Shown in pieces: positions 22,599-35,659 of a stretch of DNA of 64,000 bases. How positions within the stretch are numbered: the first letter of the stretch is position 1; every line of letters starts with the position of its first letter. A program made the translations under genes and the position numbers. The notes beneath the pieces are model-generated. The model had not been told where the DNA came from. It worked only from the letters and a program-made list of their open reading frames with translations, and ran no database searches. The DNA comes from Cydia pomonella (lineage: Eukaryota > Arthropoda > Insecta > Lepidoptera > Tortricidae), in the NCBI RefSeq assembly GCF_033807575.1, contig NC_084704.1:28993968-29057967 (forward strand). Reading direction: 5' to 3'.

Positions 22599-23110
22599 TA
22601 GAGATGGGCTGTATATTCGATACGACATATTCGGCAAGTTTTCCAATGTTCGTATTCGCCTGAAGTCGGCCGAATTAATTGGTTAAAGAGCCGAATATTC
22701 GGAAAATCTTTTTTATTATGTTGGTATTGTTGCATAACCTGTGTATCTACTTATATAAACGCTCCACTCGAAAATTTCAGGTAAGTAATCTCTTCCATCA
22801 GGTACCGTTGTCATCAAAACACATGATGAGACATGTTGAATCCATAGGATGTTTTGATTATTTGGATATCGCTGAAAATTTGTTTGCGATCCCTTGCCGT
22901 TTGACCTGTTTGTTTCTAGGAAATCGCATATAAAGCCATTCATCTTTAGCTGCTAATTAAAGCATTTTTAAATGGTTAATTACTTTATTAGAATGGTATA
23001 CCTATAGATGTACGGCAATAATTCGGCTGAATATTTGGTTCGGTAAGATCTGAACCAAACATTCGACCGAATATTCGTATTCGGTAAACTTCATGTTCGG
23101 TCCATCTCTA
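22599..23110. mobile_element. Probable hAT-like MITE with TAGAGATGG termini
   Basis: TAGAGATGGGCTG at the left and the complement of TAGAGATGGACCGAAC at the right bracket 512 bases rich in the word GAATATTCGG and variants (ATTCGGC, CCGAATATTCGG, CCGAATATTCGTATTCGG). The terminal sequence resembles hAT ends, but I do not see a matching 8-bp duplication. Open frames inside are by-products of the repeated words. Confidence 0.6.
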
Positions 23111-24290
23111 GTCTAGTATATTCATATTCATTTAATCCATTGTGATCATATTCATCAGTACATAAAGGTCTTACATTTCAGTCTAAGTAGGTACACGATA
23201 CCCTGCTAGCATACGTGTCGTACGGCGGTATATATGTGTTAAGCAGGTGTTCTGCGCGAGTGCGTCGGAATAGACATTGAACAAATTCTGCGCCATGAAC
23301 AGCAGCTAATTACCTCCATACTATGTCCGGCAACAAGAGAGGTGATTGATCCGCAATCATTTCATAATACTTCGTTAGCGCGGATTCTTTGCCATCATTC
23401 CTGAATAGAGGGTCTAATTACTTGGCCCCATGTAGCAACAGCCGGAAAAGAAGCGTTTAGTACCTCCCCTGATGTGATTCAGAAGGCTACAGTGAGAAGT
23501 CTGGTCTTTCCGCATTAATAAAGCAGTGAGATGAGATAGCCGCCATTAGACGTTTAAACGATAAGGAGATTTCCGAAAAATTTAATATGAACGTACCTGT
23601 ACTAGTAAAAAAGGAGTATGAACATAACTTTAACGTACCTAATTATAATAAAAATTTGGTAAATACGTAATAGTAGTTTATGTGACTGCTACATAATAAA
23701 AGGTACAGTTATATACATTATTTTATGTACAGTTATATACATTATTTTATCTACACACATATTATAAACTTTCTATATATATTCACTAACCCAAATAGCT
23801 AACGTTGGGGCATCGGGGCATCGTTGCTCTCTTGGCGGAACTCGCGGATATGTGGTGGCGTCTTCGAAATATTTATATTACACGAAACTTTTGCTATAGT
23901 TACTTTAAAAACAACAAAACATATTCATTTTATACTTAAAAATAATTAAAAGATAAACTGTACGTCAAATGGCGGTAAATGAAAACTTTTTTCACGCATG
24001 TCACGCATTCGTAGTTTTTTTAAATTCAAAGACAAACTAGAGTCGGGGGCCTATTCTCCTATCATTCGATACAAATTAACATGCGAGATATATCAAAATT
24101 GAATGTGATTGACATTTCATTTCGAACAAAAAGGCATTCCGGCTGATATTCATAAATAGTATAAATTCATATAAATTAGTTTAATATAATTTATATTGTA
24201 ATTTCATATTATGAAATAAATAAATCTAAATCTATTAGAATAGAGGTCAAATCGAATTGCTTTTTTTTCAGAGATGTTTCAAATTTGAAT
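23111..24290. other. Non-coding stretch
   Basis: A CpG-rich patch at 23215-23330. A 25-base direct duplication (TACAGTTATATACATTATTT) occurs at about 23703 and 23729. No gene recognised. Confidence 0.35.
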
Positions 24291-24298
24291 GTCATAAC

Positions 24299-24854
24299 CA
24301 GGGGTCGTACAAAAAGTGCGGATGACGTCAAACCACTTATAGGATGATTTCAAATAGTATTTTTGATTTTCATAAACAATTATCACTTATCATTTATCAA
24401 CCTCTTTATTAAACGATATCACCACTTGAAATGAGTAAGTACGTTATTGACTGACACATTGTCAATCAGATGAACAATAAATTGACTTCGTTATTGTTTA
24501 GCTATTGTATCTTCAGGATTATATTTAGCTAAAATTTATATTTACTAATGTATAAGAAAACGCTCTAAAATGTCATCTTTACTCGAATATTGTGGCAATC
24601 CCACAGACTTGTTCTACCTAATTTCAAATAATTATACCTTATGGTAACAAGTTTCGTGAAATTTATTTTATTCACTACATCACCCTACCACCTGTATTAT
24701 TAATTCCATGGATTTATTTAAGATTATTTTGTTACTTCATTAATACTACTTTGTTACTACATGTCACACGGAAGTTTAAATACAAACTCAAACATCATCC
24801 TGTGTGCAAGATTACGTCATTTTTACGTCATCCGCACTCTTTGTCCGACCCCTG
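24299..24854. mobile_element. hAT-type MITE, 556 bp, with 8-bp target duplication
   Basis: The terminal inverted repeats are about 34 bases: CAGGGGTCGTACAAAAAGTG at the left and the complement of CAGGGGTCGGACAAAGAGTG at the right, continuing through CGGATGACGT. GTCATAAC is present perfectly on both sides (24291-24298 and 24855-24862). The CAGGGGTCG start and the 8-bp duplication are diagnostic of hAT elements. No transposase is encoded. Confidence 0.92.
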
Positions 24855-25191
24855 GTCATAACCAAATCGATTTTGATGTAGTTATGAAGCAATTACAACA
24901 TTATCACAGATAAGAAATTTGTTGTAACAAAACAGTTTATCGTAATGTTGGCCATTATTTACGAATTTTGAAGGCATCATGTATGTAGATAAAAATATAT
25001 AACCGTATATCAATATGGTTTTATATGGGCATACCTATCGAATTGATCCAAAGGCTTAGTTTATAATTTATTATAAATTAGTATAAGTTTAACTGACATA
25101 GGATTAAGGGAATGTACAGTATCACTAGGGACATGTTCTGGAATTAATTGAATTGAATCAAATCGAATCAATGAGTGAATTCACTGGATGC

Positions 25192-25822
25192 TTTTTAGGG
25201 TTCCGTACTCAACTAGGAACCCGTATAGTTTCGCCATGTCCGTCTGTCTTCTCTCTGTCTGTCCGAGGCTTTGCTCCGTGGTCGTGGCTAGAAAGCTGAA
25301 ATTTGGCATGGAAATATAAATAAATAAAGCCGACAAAGTCGTAGAATAAAATCTAAAAATTTTTTTTTAGGATACCTCCCCTACACGTAAAGTGGGGGTG
25401 AATTTTTTTTTTTTGCTTTAACCCTACGGTGTGGGATATCGTTTGAAAGGTCTTTCAAAACTAATAGGGGTCTTCGACAAACATTTTTTGATAAAGTGAA
25501 TATATATTCGAAGATAATCGCTCCGAAAGAAAAAAAAATGTGTCCCCCCCCCCTCTAACTTTTGAACCATAGGTCAAAAAAATATGAATAAAATCGTGGA
25601 AGTAGAGCTTAAGAAAGACATTAAATGAAAACTATAGCGGACATGATCAGTTTAGCTGTTTTTGAGTTATCGCAAAAAGTTTCCCCTTCATAGTAAAAAG
25701 ACGTACTACACTTCATCCCTTGGTTATGAATTACTATACTTTAAGCTCCAGTTTAGCTTATTGTGACGGAAGAGTAACTACGGAACCCTACTCTGAGCAT
25801 GGCCCGATATGCTCTTGGCCGA
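25192..25822 (+). repeat. GTTCCGTA / family B element, copy B1
   Basis: The element starts TTTTTAGGGTTCCGTACTCA and has a GTCTGTC tract, then GCTTTGCTCCGTGGTC, AGAAAGCTGAAATTTGGCAT, CCTCCCCTACACGTAAAGTG, a poly-C run, TGACGGAAGAGTAACTACGG and finally GCTCTTGGCC. Copies B2 (29900-30530, reverse), B3 (41712-42452) and B4 (62570-63118) share this order. No coding capacity. Its terminal AGGGTTCCGTA and TACGGAACCCT are inverted, as in family A. Confidence 0.88.
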
Positions 25823-26339
25823 TTTATTATTTTTATGTAGCGATATTCCAAAGTGGTTTTATTTAATAAACGCCTAAAGTTCGCTTTCAAAATTAAAATG
25901 ATTAATCTATTTACTATTGTTATTTTTTGACGTGAAGTTTAGATGGGTAATTTCTTTTTATCTATAAAAAAATCTTTATTTACAATAACAATATACATAA
26001 TGGATATAATACAGAGGATTACTATAACTAGCTTATATCTAAAATAGGCATTAAATAAAATAATTCATGAAATGTTTTGTGTTTTTACTATAAAAAATAA
26101 TACGCTCTATAGTATATATATAATGTATAATTTAAAGCATTAATGTTTCATTATCAGGCATAAATGTTGAAAACGTGTAGGTATTCGGTTAAAGGTGAAA
26201 ACAATGCGATGATTACTGCTACCACTACTATTAGCTAGATTACTACTAGCAATAGAACAAACAGTGCGTAATTTGAAATACTGATGACGTAGTGAGCCAA
26301 ATGCGATTGGATTTACTAGGATTTACATACTAGTACAAC
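25823..26339. other. Non-coding stretch
   Basis: AT-rich with poly-A runs; no gene recognised. Confidence 0.35.
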
Positions 26340-26500
26340 CACAATAATTTTCAGTGACAGTCCTATTCAAACTGAAATAAATGTCATATACTAAGAAAAA
26401 AGTGACCAAGGCCTCCAGGGCCCCAGGCTGGAATCAAACCAGCGACTTCTGCTATCGCGGCAGGTGCCTGAGCCACTCGGCCACCGGGGTCACGGCGGCA
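26340..26500 (-). mobile_element. tRNA-derived SINE (minus strand)
   Basis: On the minus strand the A box TGGCCGAGTGG (26483-26473) and B box GGTTTGATTCC (26440-26430) sit in a tRNA-like head. It is followed by CCAGCCTGGGGCCCTGGAGG and CTTGGTCACTTTTTTC. The shared CTTGGTCACT junction links it to the copy at 10825-10935. The 3' limit is approximate. A partial direct repeat of AGTCCTATTCAAACTGAAAT appears near 26566. Confidence 0.75.
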
Positions 26501-29500
26501 TTGGCATTTGGAGTGTTTCTACTTGAAATAAAAACAAATTAAAATATTTTCTGAAAACTTCTAATAGTCCTGTTCAAATTAAATGTTCATCACACTTACT
26601 CGAAAAAGATCTTATGTCATGCTGGTGTACTGAAGGACAAAGGCCAGAACAATATAGTTCCCGCGAGAGTTATGGATTTTAAAAAAAGGTATAACACCCT
26701 AGGGAGTTATACCGTTTTTTTTAAATCATACGAACCACGTCACAAATTCATACGAACCAAGTAGGTATTAAATGAGTTTTACTTCTTAAACACTGACTAT
26801 TATAATTTATTTTTATTGTTTATGTGTAAAAATATTTAGTTTGATTCATTTAATAATAGCCGTTTAAAATATTTCTACACAATTTTCAATCATCGCTGAA
26901 TGCCGGATAGGTCTGTGCCTTAATTTTCTGTACAAAACAGTCTGTCGATTTTTGCGGGGGAGGGGCACGTCAAATGTATGGCTATTTGTACGTAACAAAC
27001 AAAAATATAAAAATACGCTTAACCATTAAAGAAATTGGGACTGGCTTTGGTTACGTGTTGTAAGGCAGATTATTTGTAGAATATTAATATTTATTTGTTC
27101 AGAATGTTATTATTATAGAACCGAATTAAGTATATAATCATATTAATATCATATTCATAATATACTCGTATTATAGCAGTTATTGCTGAAGCGACTTTGT
27201 ATTTGTTCTCATTATTTGAATATATGCAGGTAATACACAAGAATAGTATAAGGTAGAGACACATCATACAAAGTTGCAAGGACAGAAAAATGGCATAAGT
27301 AATGCATTTTGCGTACATTGTAGGAAAAAGATCCCAAGTTTTTATACTTTATTTAAGCTATGCCACACTTTACGAGGTTTGGTTGGATTGAGAATCACAA
27401 TTTTTACTTCTTTTGCTAATATTTTCAACTTTTCACTTGCGGTATCGCATCGTCAAAATGAGAAATTTCGGCAAAAAAAATTTCTTTGTAAAAATGAGTT
27501 CGATCACATTATGCAGTTCTTGAGAACAACTAGCCCCTTCAGGAGGGAATTCCTTGCCACAAATTAAGTTTATGTACGGAGACTAACGTACCGAAAAACT
27601 GATAGAACCAATTTAATATGTACTTAAACAATAAGATGTCTTACTAGTCTCACTACAGTTCAGGAAAGTATTACATGAATCGGTTCGTAATAGACACATA
27701 TACCTAGACCGATTAGTTTTAACACAACAATATTTACAAGTATAATATTTTGAAAGCCCCTGAAGACTGATACTAAACCATTATTGCCAATGTAACGAAA
27801 CTTGCTGACAATTGCTGCGCGTTACCTGACATTATTAATACGCACTTCAAATATATTGCTATCTTTCTTCCTTACGAAGTTCAATAAAGTTCAAAGGTCG
27901 CCGGAACACCTTACCCCGGTAACTTCTAGCCCCGTTCTCCCCTACCTAGTATTCTACACTATACACCTCGACAACTTTCATCGACCTCTAACAAATTGCA
28001 TTAGTGTTAGAACAAATGAAGTAAAATAAAAATTTACAACTGTAAAAACATTTCAAATTTATAAATTTTGTATGCAGTAGTATAGTATGCAGTACACAGT
28101 ATGGTCAATTTGTTTTAAATGAGCTAGGTTTTTCTTTCATCCTGTAAGCTGCCATAAGAATTCGGTGGCGAACGTCTGGACAACTGGGCGGGCGTGACGT
28201 TGCGTCACCGTCGCGGGGCGCACAATGCACCCGGTAATTGAAATGTGTCTCAAGCGTGTCCGTGCCGCTGCCCCTTAAACAATAATCCCATTACAATTTT
28301 TATAATCCGACAGTAATTTGGGGACAATGGACAGGATGACGGGTCATTCTGAATAATAGCTTTGTTTTCAAGTACATATGTATAAAGGTGTCATTCCGAT
28401 AGCTAACAGAGCGCGGGAGGACCGGGAGGACATAGTCGAACCAGAACCAATAGATTGGATCTCGACTGAATTTGATTGGTTAGTGGACACAGCTAATCTC
28501 GCTCGTATTCGAATTGATAAATAAGAGCATGAGGCATAGACGAGAGATGTACATATAAAATGATTAACAATATTCATTTATATATTGAAATCTTTCAAGT
28601 AATCACTTTAACAATATATCCGCAAAGCTGTCCATTTTATAAATGAAATTAAATTGTCTGTGGAGACCTTAAGAGAAATTCCTAGTTGCGATTATTCCAT
28701 ACAAACGCTCTCGACTGTTTCCTTTCTAGACTTTCACCCTAGAGCAATGTTTTTTTTTTTCAAATAAGATCAATACCATCAATATCTGTGCCGCTATGTT
28801 TTGCTTTTTTAGATTATTTTATATTGAAGAAACTTACAGCGCCTCGAAAATCGCAAAAACGGCTCAATTGAATTGCCTGCAAAAAAAGGTGCAGTATACA
28901 AATAGGTGCAGCATAGATTATTTCTTCCTCTTGCAGTTTCCAAAATTTCATAATGATTGGTTGCGTTTTGGAGGAGGAAACAGTCGAGAGCGAAACCTCG
29001 ATTTTTGAGTTTTTTGCGTGGGAATTTTAGTCCGAGCTGCAGTTGTCCTTATCGCACGCACGCACTCCCGCCCACCGCAGCGCGACGAGTACATAGCTTC
29101 AATAATTTGAAATGTAAAAGTTGCTCAGCTAGGAATTGCTCTTAACTGATAAATTTAAGTCACCATAGAGATTAAAATAAACTGTAACTGTGGTAAGCCG
29201 TAATGTTTCTTGACAAATGTCAAATACCTATATTATATTTATTTTATTTTGTTTTTATCTTGCTTATTATTTTTGATGGTAAAACAATATTAAAAATGTA
29301 TAAACCGAGCACTTTCATTTAATACTCGTACCAAACTCATTCATACTTTCTTGCAAACAAAATGACCAGAATAGCAAGACCTCTTACAAATAGCTTTTGG
29401 CTTTCTAGGCTACATCCATAATCCCTTGATCGGGTCTGCTCATAATATAATGAATAAAATATAATGCCCTCAACTACACGTTCAATTTACTTCGCAAGTT

Positions 29501-29899
29501 ATTGCGTAACAAACTATCCTCTGATGGTTCAGTTTAAAAACATCGTAATGCTGGGACATGCTCGTAGCCAGCCGTATGTTCCAATTAGAATGGATGAACC
29601 GTATTGAGGGTGTCCATGACAACCCACTGTTCGAAAAATGGGCACAAAATTAGAGGTAGATAACATATTACAAAGGTGCAGATACCAGCAGAAGCGAAAT
29701 GGGAAAATTGGTCAAGAGCATGTTACGAGAATGAACTGGATTATTTTTTCTCCTGTGAAGTAACTTGTGCTGCTGACTGTAACTGTCTGTCGTTGAATTA
29801 AGTAAGTTACAAATGTATTAAATTATTTCAATATTGTATAAGAATATATTTTTTTACTTTTTAATTATTGAAGGAAAGTAAACTACCTAAAAATAAATC
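26501..29899. other. Mostly unique non-coding stretch
   Basis: A hairpin lies at 26678-26724 (GGTATAAC arms around CCTAGGG, flanked by A and T runs). CpG-rich blocks occur at about 28160-28270 and 29030-29100. Plus frames at 27274-27567 and 27802-28029 are open but hold no recognisable motif. No gene called. Confidence 0.35.
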
Positions 29900-30530
29900 A
29901 GCCAAGAGCATGTCGGGCCATGCTCAGAGTAGGGTTCCGTAGTTACTCTTCCGTCACAATAAGCTAAACTGGAGCTTAAAGTACGATTATAGTAGATTAT
30001 TAACCAAGGGATGAACTGTGGATGTACGAGTTTTTACTATGAAGGGGAAACTTTTAGCGATAACTCAAAAACAGCTAAACTGATCATATCCGCTATAGTT
30101 TTCATTGAATGTCTTTCTTAAGCTCTACTTTCACGATTTATTAATATTTTTTGGACCTATGGTTCAAAAGTTAGAGGGGGGGACACATTTTTTTTTCCTT
30201 TCGGATCGATTATCTCCGAATATATTCACTTTATCAAAAAATCTTTGTTGAAGACCCCTATTAGTTTTAAAATACCTTTCCAACGATATCCCACAATGTA
30301 GGCTTGAAGAAAAAAAAAATTCACCCCCACTTTACGTGTAGGGGAGCTACCCTAAAAAAAAAAAAATTTTTAGATTTTATTGTACGACTTTGTCGGATTT
30401 ATTGATTTATATATCCATACCAAATTTCAGCTTTCTAGCACTAACGACAACGGAGCAAAGCCTCGGACAGACAGACAGACAGACATGGCGAAGCTATAAG
30501 GGTTCCTAGTTGACTACGGAACCCTAAAAA
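29900..30530 (-). repeat. Family B element, copy B2 (reverse)
   Basis: Reverse-oriented copy with GGCCAAGAGCATGTC at its plus-strand left edge and TACGGAACCCTAAAAA at its right. It contains the poly-G run, the CCTACACGTAAAGTGG complement and a GACA tract. It faces copy B1 about 4.1 kb away, so the two could pair as long inverted repeats. Confidence 0.88.
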
Positions 30531-30903
30531 TGGATTGGAACGGTAATTGATTTTGATTGATCTTGATTTAAACTTTATCTTATTCTTAAAATATTTTTTT
30601 TGTTCCTTTTTCTAAATTGTATGCTGTTTTACTTTGTCATAACATAACCTTGTAATTTATAATTATATTTAAGGGGAGGGGCACTGTTTATCCTAAATCA
30701 CAGGTTCGCCTACTTAGAAAACAGACCTTCTGGTTTACTTTTAAGAATCCTTTTGTACAAGTTTGTTTATGAAAATAAATTAATTATTATAAAAAAAAAT
30801 CTGAGGTATCGGACGAGATTAGTAGTGAATAGGTTTGCCATATCATATCTTAGATGATGAAACAGTAATCTGCTGTTCGCATTGTAAAATGATACGTCGT
30901 TCA
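30531..30903. other. Non-coding stretch
   Basis: AT-rich with homopolymer runs; nothing recognised. Confidence 0.35.
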
Positions 30904-31199
30904 GGGTTATTCCCAGGAGTTACCACTTAGTATTTACTTATTTAGTAGCGTTTGATTTATAATCTATCAATATATTTAATTTATAAAGTTTGCGGCGATG
31001 AGGTAAAACATTTGCCCTCATAAAAGTTTTATATGCAGAATGAGTTGCGTAAATAAATGTATTCTACCTAAACAGTTAATTGAATGTCGAGTATTAGTAA
31101 AAACTTTTCTTGTATAAATACATGTTTCAATATAGAAATATTTTTGCCATGTCGATTTATTGTAGCTAATTAAAAATACGATAATTCTGGGAATAACCC
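30904..31199. mobile_element. MITE with GGGTTATTCCCAG termini
   Basis: GGGTTATTCCCAG at 30904-30916 has a perfect complement at 31187-31199. The 296-base interior is AT-rich and non-coding. No clear target duplication. Confidence 0.65.
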
Positions 31200-34100
31200 G
31201 CCATATGTAGCCGCGTCAGCCGCCGGCGCCGTCTGTCAACTTGTTAACGTTCTCGTACTCTGAGGCTTTCAGGAATGAAAACGCTGTCTCTGATGATGAG
31301 TTCAATACACATATATATTATAGCTATACGTACATACGTAATTGTATCTTCCATTTGCCGCTTTTAAGTTTAATTGAACTGTTGTTGTTGTTGATGTCTG
31401 CTTCAAACATGTAACTTATCTAATAAGTACGTTTGGGTCGACGGCGGTAGGTATTCGATATAGCGTTTATAAGAAATTCTCTCATCTTTAGACTGAAAAA
31501 TAATTCAAAACCTATCAGAAATACAAGCCACGATCACGCACCCACAAATTGATCATACCAAATATTGCTTAGCTTCAAAAACAAATATAGGGGAAGGCGG
31601 GATGGTGAAGCGGGCGGGAGGCTAATAGTATCTAAGCATTGATATAAAACGTGTCGTTTATTAGGATAAGTCTAAGATGTGATCCTTCGAAAGCCGCGAC
31701 GACGTGAAACGTGCCGTTCCGAGCTGTGGGCAATTAAAGTGGCCGCAGGGATCAGGGTCCCGCACGTTAAAATATAGGGCACACGTTCTTGAGCTTAAAT
31801 AGGTACCGGAGACTCGACTCGGGCGAGCTACTTTTGACCCTAAAACTAATTTCTCCTAAATATGATAACGTACAGAAGACCTATGGCCGTAAGGTCAAGG
31901 TTAGTAATTACTTAGTTACTTTCTATACATCTCATCACTAATATGCGAGCAACTAGCTACTAGCGAGAAGCATAGAAGTAAGTTACGCACAAGCTAGAAA
32001 ATGTCAGTGTTAAACTGGTGGTATTGTACTGTTTATAAGGTAAAAACAGAAACGTGCTGTTTCTTTGTGTCTTATAGCGATAGAATTACGAGTAGGTACC
32101 TAATGTTTTAAAGCGTCACAAATAACCGAGCCGGTCCAATCTTCATGAAAGATCGGACTGGCTCAAAGATAGACGGCCTCCTCCTATCCTAGTCGATTCG
32201 AATGAATTAATGAAATCAATGTATTTCAGAAAAGTTATTTCCATATACATTTAAACTAATTACATAATAAAATACAATTAAAGAAAAACATAAAATCGCA
32301 ATCGAATGTCACCTTTAAACTAACTAACATACTTTATGAGCCAGTGTATTAGTAAGTGTAGAAGTTTGTTGCTAAAATACTGATTCGTGTAAAGCAAGAG
32401 TTTGCCTCAGTAAAGCAATGGGAATGATGGTCTAGCACACGTCGCGGCGATGCAGCAGTTGGCCTAGCACGCGCCCCACGGGACCGTGTTCACGCTTGCC
32501 TTGCTTAGGCAACACCTTTTCTCGTGGAGACCAAAATAAAAATGTAACCTGGAAAACATTAATAAATGCTCCTTTATTTCGCTTGGGATATTGAAACTCA
32601 TTTTATGTAAATGTTATTCGAAATTACCTACAGGAAATCATTAAATATTTACGAGATGAAGTTCTTACGGTGACCCTGGCTAAGAAGTTCCCGGGTTCTA
32701 ATCACGATTATTTCATCGATTCGCAATGTTTTTTTACCGAGACTACTTAGAGCATATTTCTGTATAACCTTGCGTTCGTTTGTGTTCATTCTTCCTTTAA
32801 TTATTTTGGTATAATTTGAATAATAATTAATATGAATGCTAGATCTATTAATTCGTTTTTGTTTTGCTTTTTAATAAGCAGTTGAGTAGAAATGTTGCCA
32901 ACATTATCCGTTGATATACCAGTCCGAGACAGAAAGTAGGTAATAGGTATGTGACCTGGATGCCTAGCGAAGTTGAGAATCGTTTGCAGAAAACGAAACT
33001 CTATCATTCGATACATTATTTTCGCGCGTTTCGTTTAATTTTCTGCAAATTATTGTCATCTTGGCTAGGCCCCCAGTGATAATTGCCGGTAACTTTAATC
33101 GCGAATCTAATCCACGTACAGCCTTTCATCTGGTAATTGACTTGTTGAAGCCTACAAAGCCTACACGATCAACACGTAATCGTAGATAGGTTATTGTATT
33201 ACGAGTAGCGTTACTACCGTGTGACGAACAGTTATCTGACACTTTGTCAGTTGTAGGATATCAAGTAAGTGTGCGCAACTATCTTATCTATCTACTCCAG
33301 CATTGCTATTATAATGTCAACAACACTGGCAAGATTAACATCAGGTACAAACAAAGTATACAAACATTCCTGATGGAGAAAATTTGTGAACAAAATGAGG
33401 TGCAATTTACGTATTGTATTGAAAGTAAATCAAATCTAGTCGCCCAATTTTACAATGTCAAGCGAAAACGTCTGCCGTCCAGGGACCATAAAGCTGGCAG
33501 CAGTCCATAAAACTTGCAAAAAAACTAGAACAAATAAATGCCTGTCGTCTGTTTTGTCAAATCTGTGCGGTACGTGCGCGCTTTGCCGGGCACGGACGAG
33601 CGGCGCGAGCTGATTTTATAGCGTCATAAAATCTTGTGAACGCGCCCTTAAATCACAACGCTACGTCGTATTTCATCGTTTTGGTTGTCAATGTTTATTT
33701 TATATCATATTTTACAGATCCCTCCTGTATAAATCATGCTCGGATTGATATACATTAAGGTCACGTACTTTTGGCAGAATCGCTTAGTTTCCCCGGTTTT
33801 CCCGTCCGCCGCGCCGTGTTGACATATGGCCGCCAGGACCCCTGATATATCGTGTAATTGTTTGCGTTACTTCTCTATTACATTTTCCTCGTGAAAGCGT
33901 CTTACGCATCGATTCAATCAAATCTGGTTGAAAGGTTATTAAATAAATGTCTGGAGTACAGACATATCCATCGTAGTACACTGAGTATAATGACATGATT
34001 AAGGTACTCGTACTTGGTTGTGGGTTGCTGACTAATTTGTCAGCGCGAGTGACGCGATTTCCCGGAGATTGCCCACTTTACCAAATTGTGACGGTAACCG

Positions 34101-35659
34101 GCAAGGCTATTCATTGATTTACTTCACCATTCATCGTTCTTTCAAACTAGGTAAGTCAGAAGTAATCCCGACACCATTTTTAATTTGGCAAGTTTTCCTG
34201 ATTTTGGTGTTTTCAACTTGATCACCGGTCTGATTTAAGGCAATTTATTCACTACGCTAAAGGAAATCATTTTAGCCGTTGTGTTAAGTACCTATAGGTA
34301 AATAAAATTGGTCTTGTTAAGCGTAATTAGATGACTATTAAACGAGAGACGTGGTGTTAGCTCGTGAAGGTCCTATGTACAACTGGGGTACCATAGAAAC
34401 AACAACAAGAGTAATATACAGTTAGGAACAAATAGAACTGTATGTACAGTACAGTCAAACTGTGTGTACAGTTTTGCAGGGAACTTATTTAGTTATGTTT
34501 TTAATTTTTGTATTAAAAAATGAATAAATAATATTAATAACAACCAAAATGGCCAAATATATCGGAACACGGCCTAATTTCTATGGTATCAATCAAAGGT
34601 GTGTTACGATATACGAGTATTGAAATGCCTAACCTTAACCTTTCATTTGACTCTACCGCAAAGGTAAGTAAAAACCCCATTTTTTTTAAAATAAGATTTT
34701 ATTAATTGTTAAAAAATAAGAAATATATTTTAATTTTATTTGAAGATGAGGTTTCCGTCCCGCCCAGAATAGATGCAAAGGGATCTGAACGGGAAAAGTT
34801 CCTGCAAATGTCGGAAAGGAAGATGATTTCTTGGAAGAGGATTTATACGTGAAATTCTCCTTAAAAATACATCTTCCCACGTGAACAAACTCTTTGATTT
34901 CTTAACATTTAGGTATTACTACTTAAAACTTATTTTACAAAACACAATATTATTTAAAATATGTTCAATACATTTCCCTTAACTCCTGATCTAACGTCTA
35001 AGATCATAAACCTTAACTCGGCCGTCCCCTAGTCATAGCTGTAAGTTATAGGCTAATATTTTACAAACTTTGCTAAGGGAGGACCTATTAGGGTGGAAGT
35101 GTCTCTTCAGCGTTTAACGCAGGGCAGGGTTTCTATTTCACTAAGCTCGCTAGCATTCTCCGTCGGAAACTCGCTCTTTGGAAAATATATCCGGTTTGTT
35201 TAAGACCTCGTTTAGGTAAGCAGGCTAGCAAGTTAGGACGCTTCTGTTTGTAGTGCTACACAATCACACGCCTCTTTGATTACACGGCACTACATAAACA
35301 ACTTACAAAACTAAATTACTTCCGCTTTCAACGATTTGGGAAAGACTTCTCAGTTGAATGTAAATGTCAGTTTTGTACGATCTTTGCTCGAGAAGTGAAC
35401 AGTTGGTATTGTTTACATTAATCATATTTTTTCAGACTTGTTTCTGCCCAGAACTATGAGGGAAGCATGTAACGATAAGTAACTACATACTACGTTGCAA
35501 ATTATGTGCACAAAGACGCTCTATATTGTATTTCTTATTTAAATAAATAAACAGAGTTGGTGCTGATAAAGACAACTATTATAATGAAAAAAAAAGTTGA
35601 AAAAATAATAGTCGCACTAACCTATAGTATGGTCAAGCCGTAAATAAAGTAAACAAGAC
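31200..35659. other. Mostly unique non-coding stretch with CpG-rich blocks
   Basis: CpG-rich blocks at about 31200-31240, 31680-31800, 32440-32525, 33560-33660, 33780-33850 and 34020-34110 punctuate AT-rich DNA. A hairpin at 32128-32164 has 16-base arms (GAGCCGGTCCAATCTT against GAGCCAGTCCGATCTT). The plus frame 33244-33510 is open but unrecognised. I found no exon with convincing splice sites here. Confidence 0.35.

Noticed and set aside
33244..33510. 88-codon plus-strand frame
   Set aside because: It has no ATG in good context, no known motif and an AT-driven composition; length is within chance for this window.
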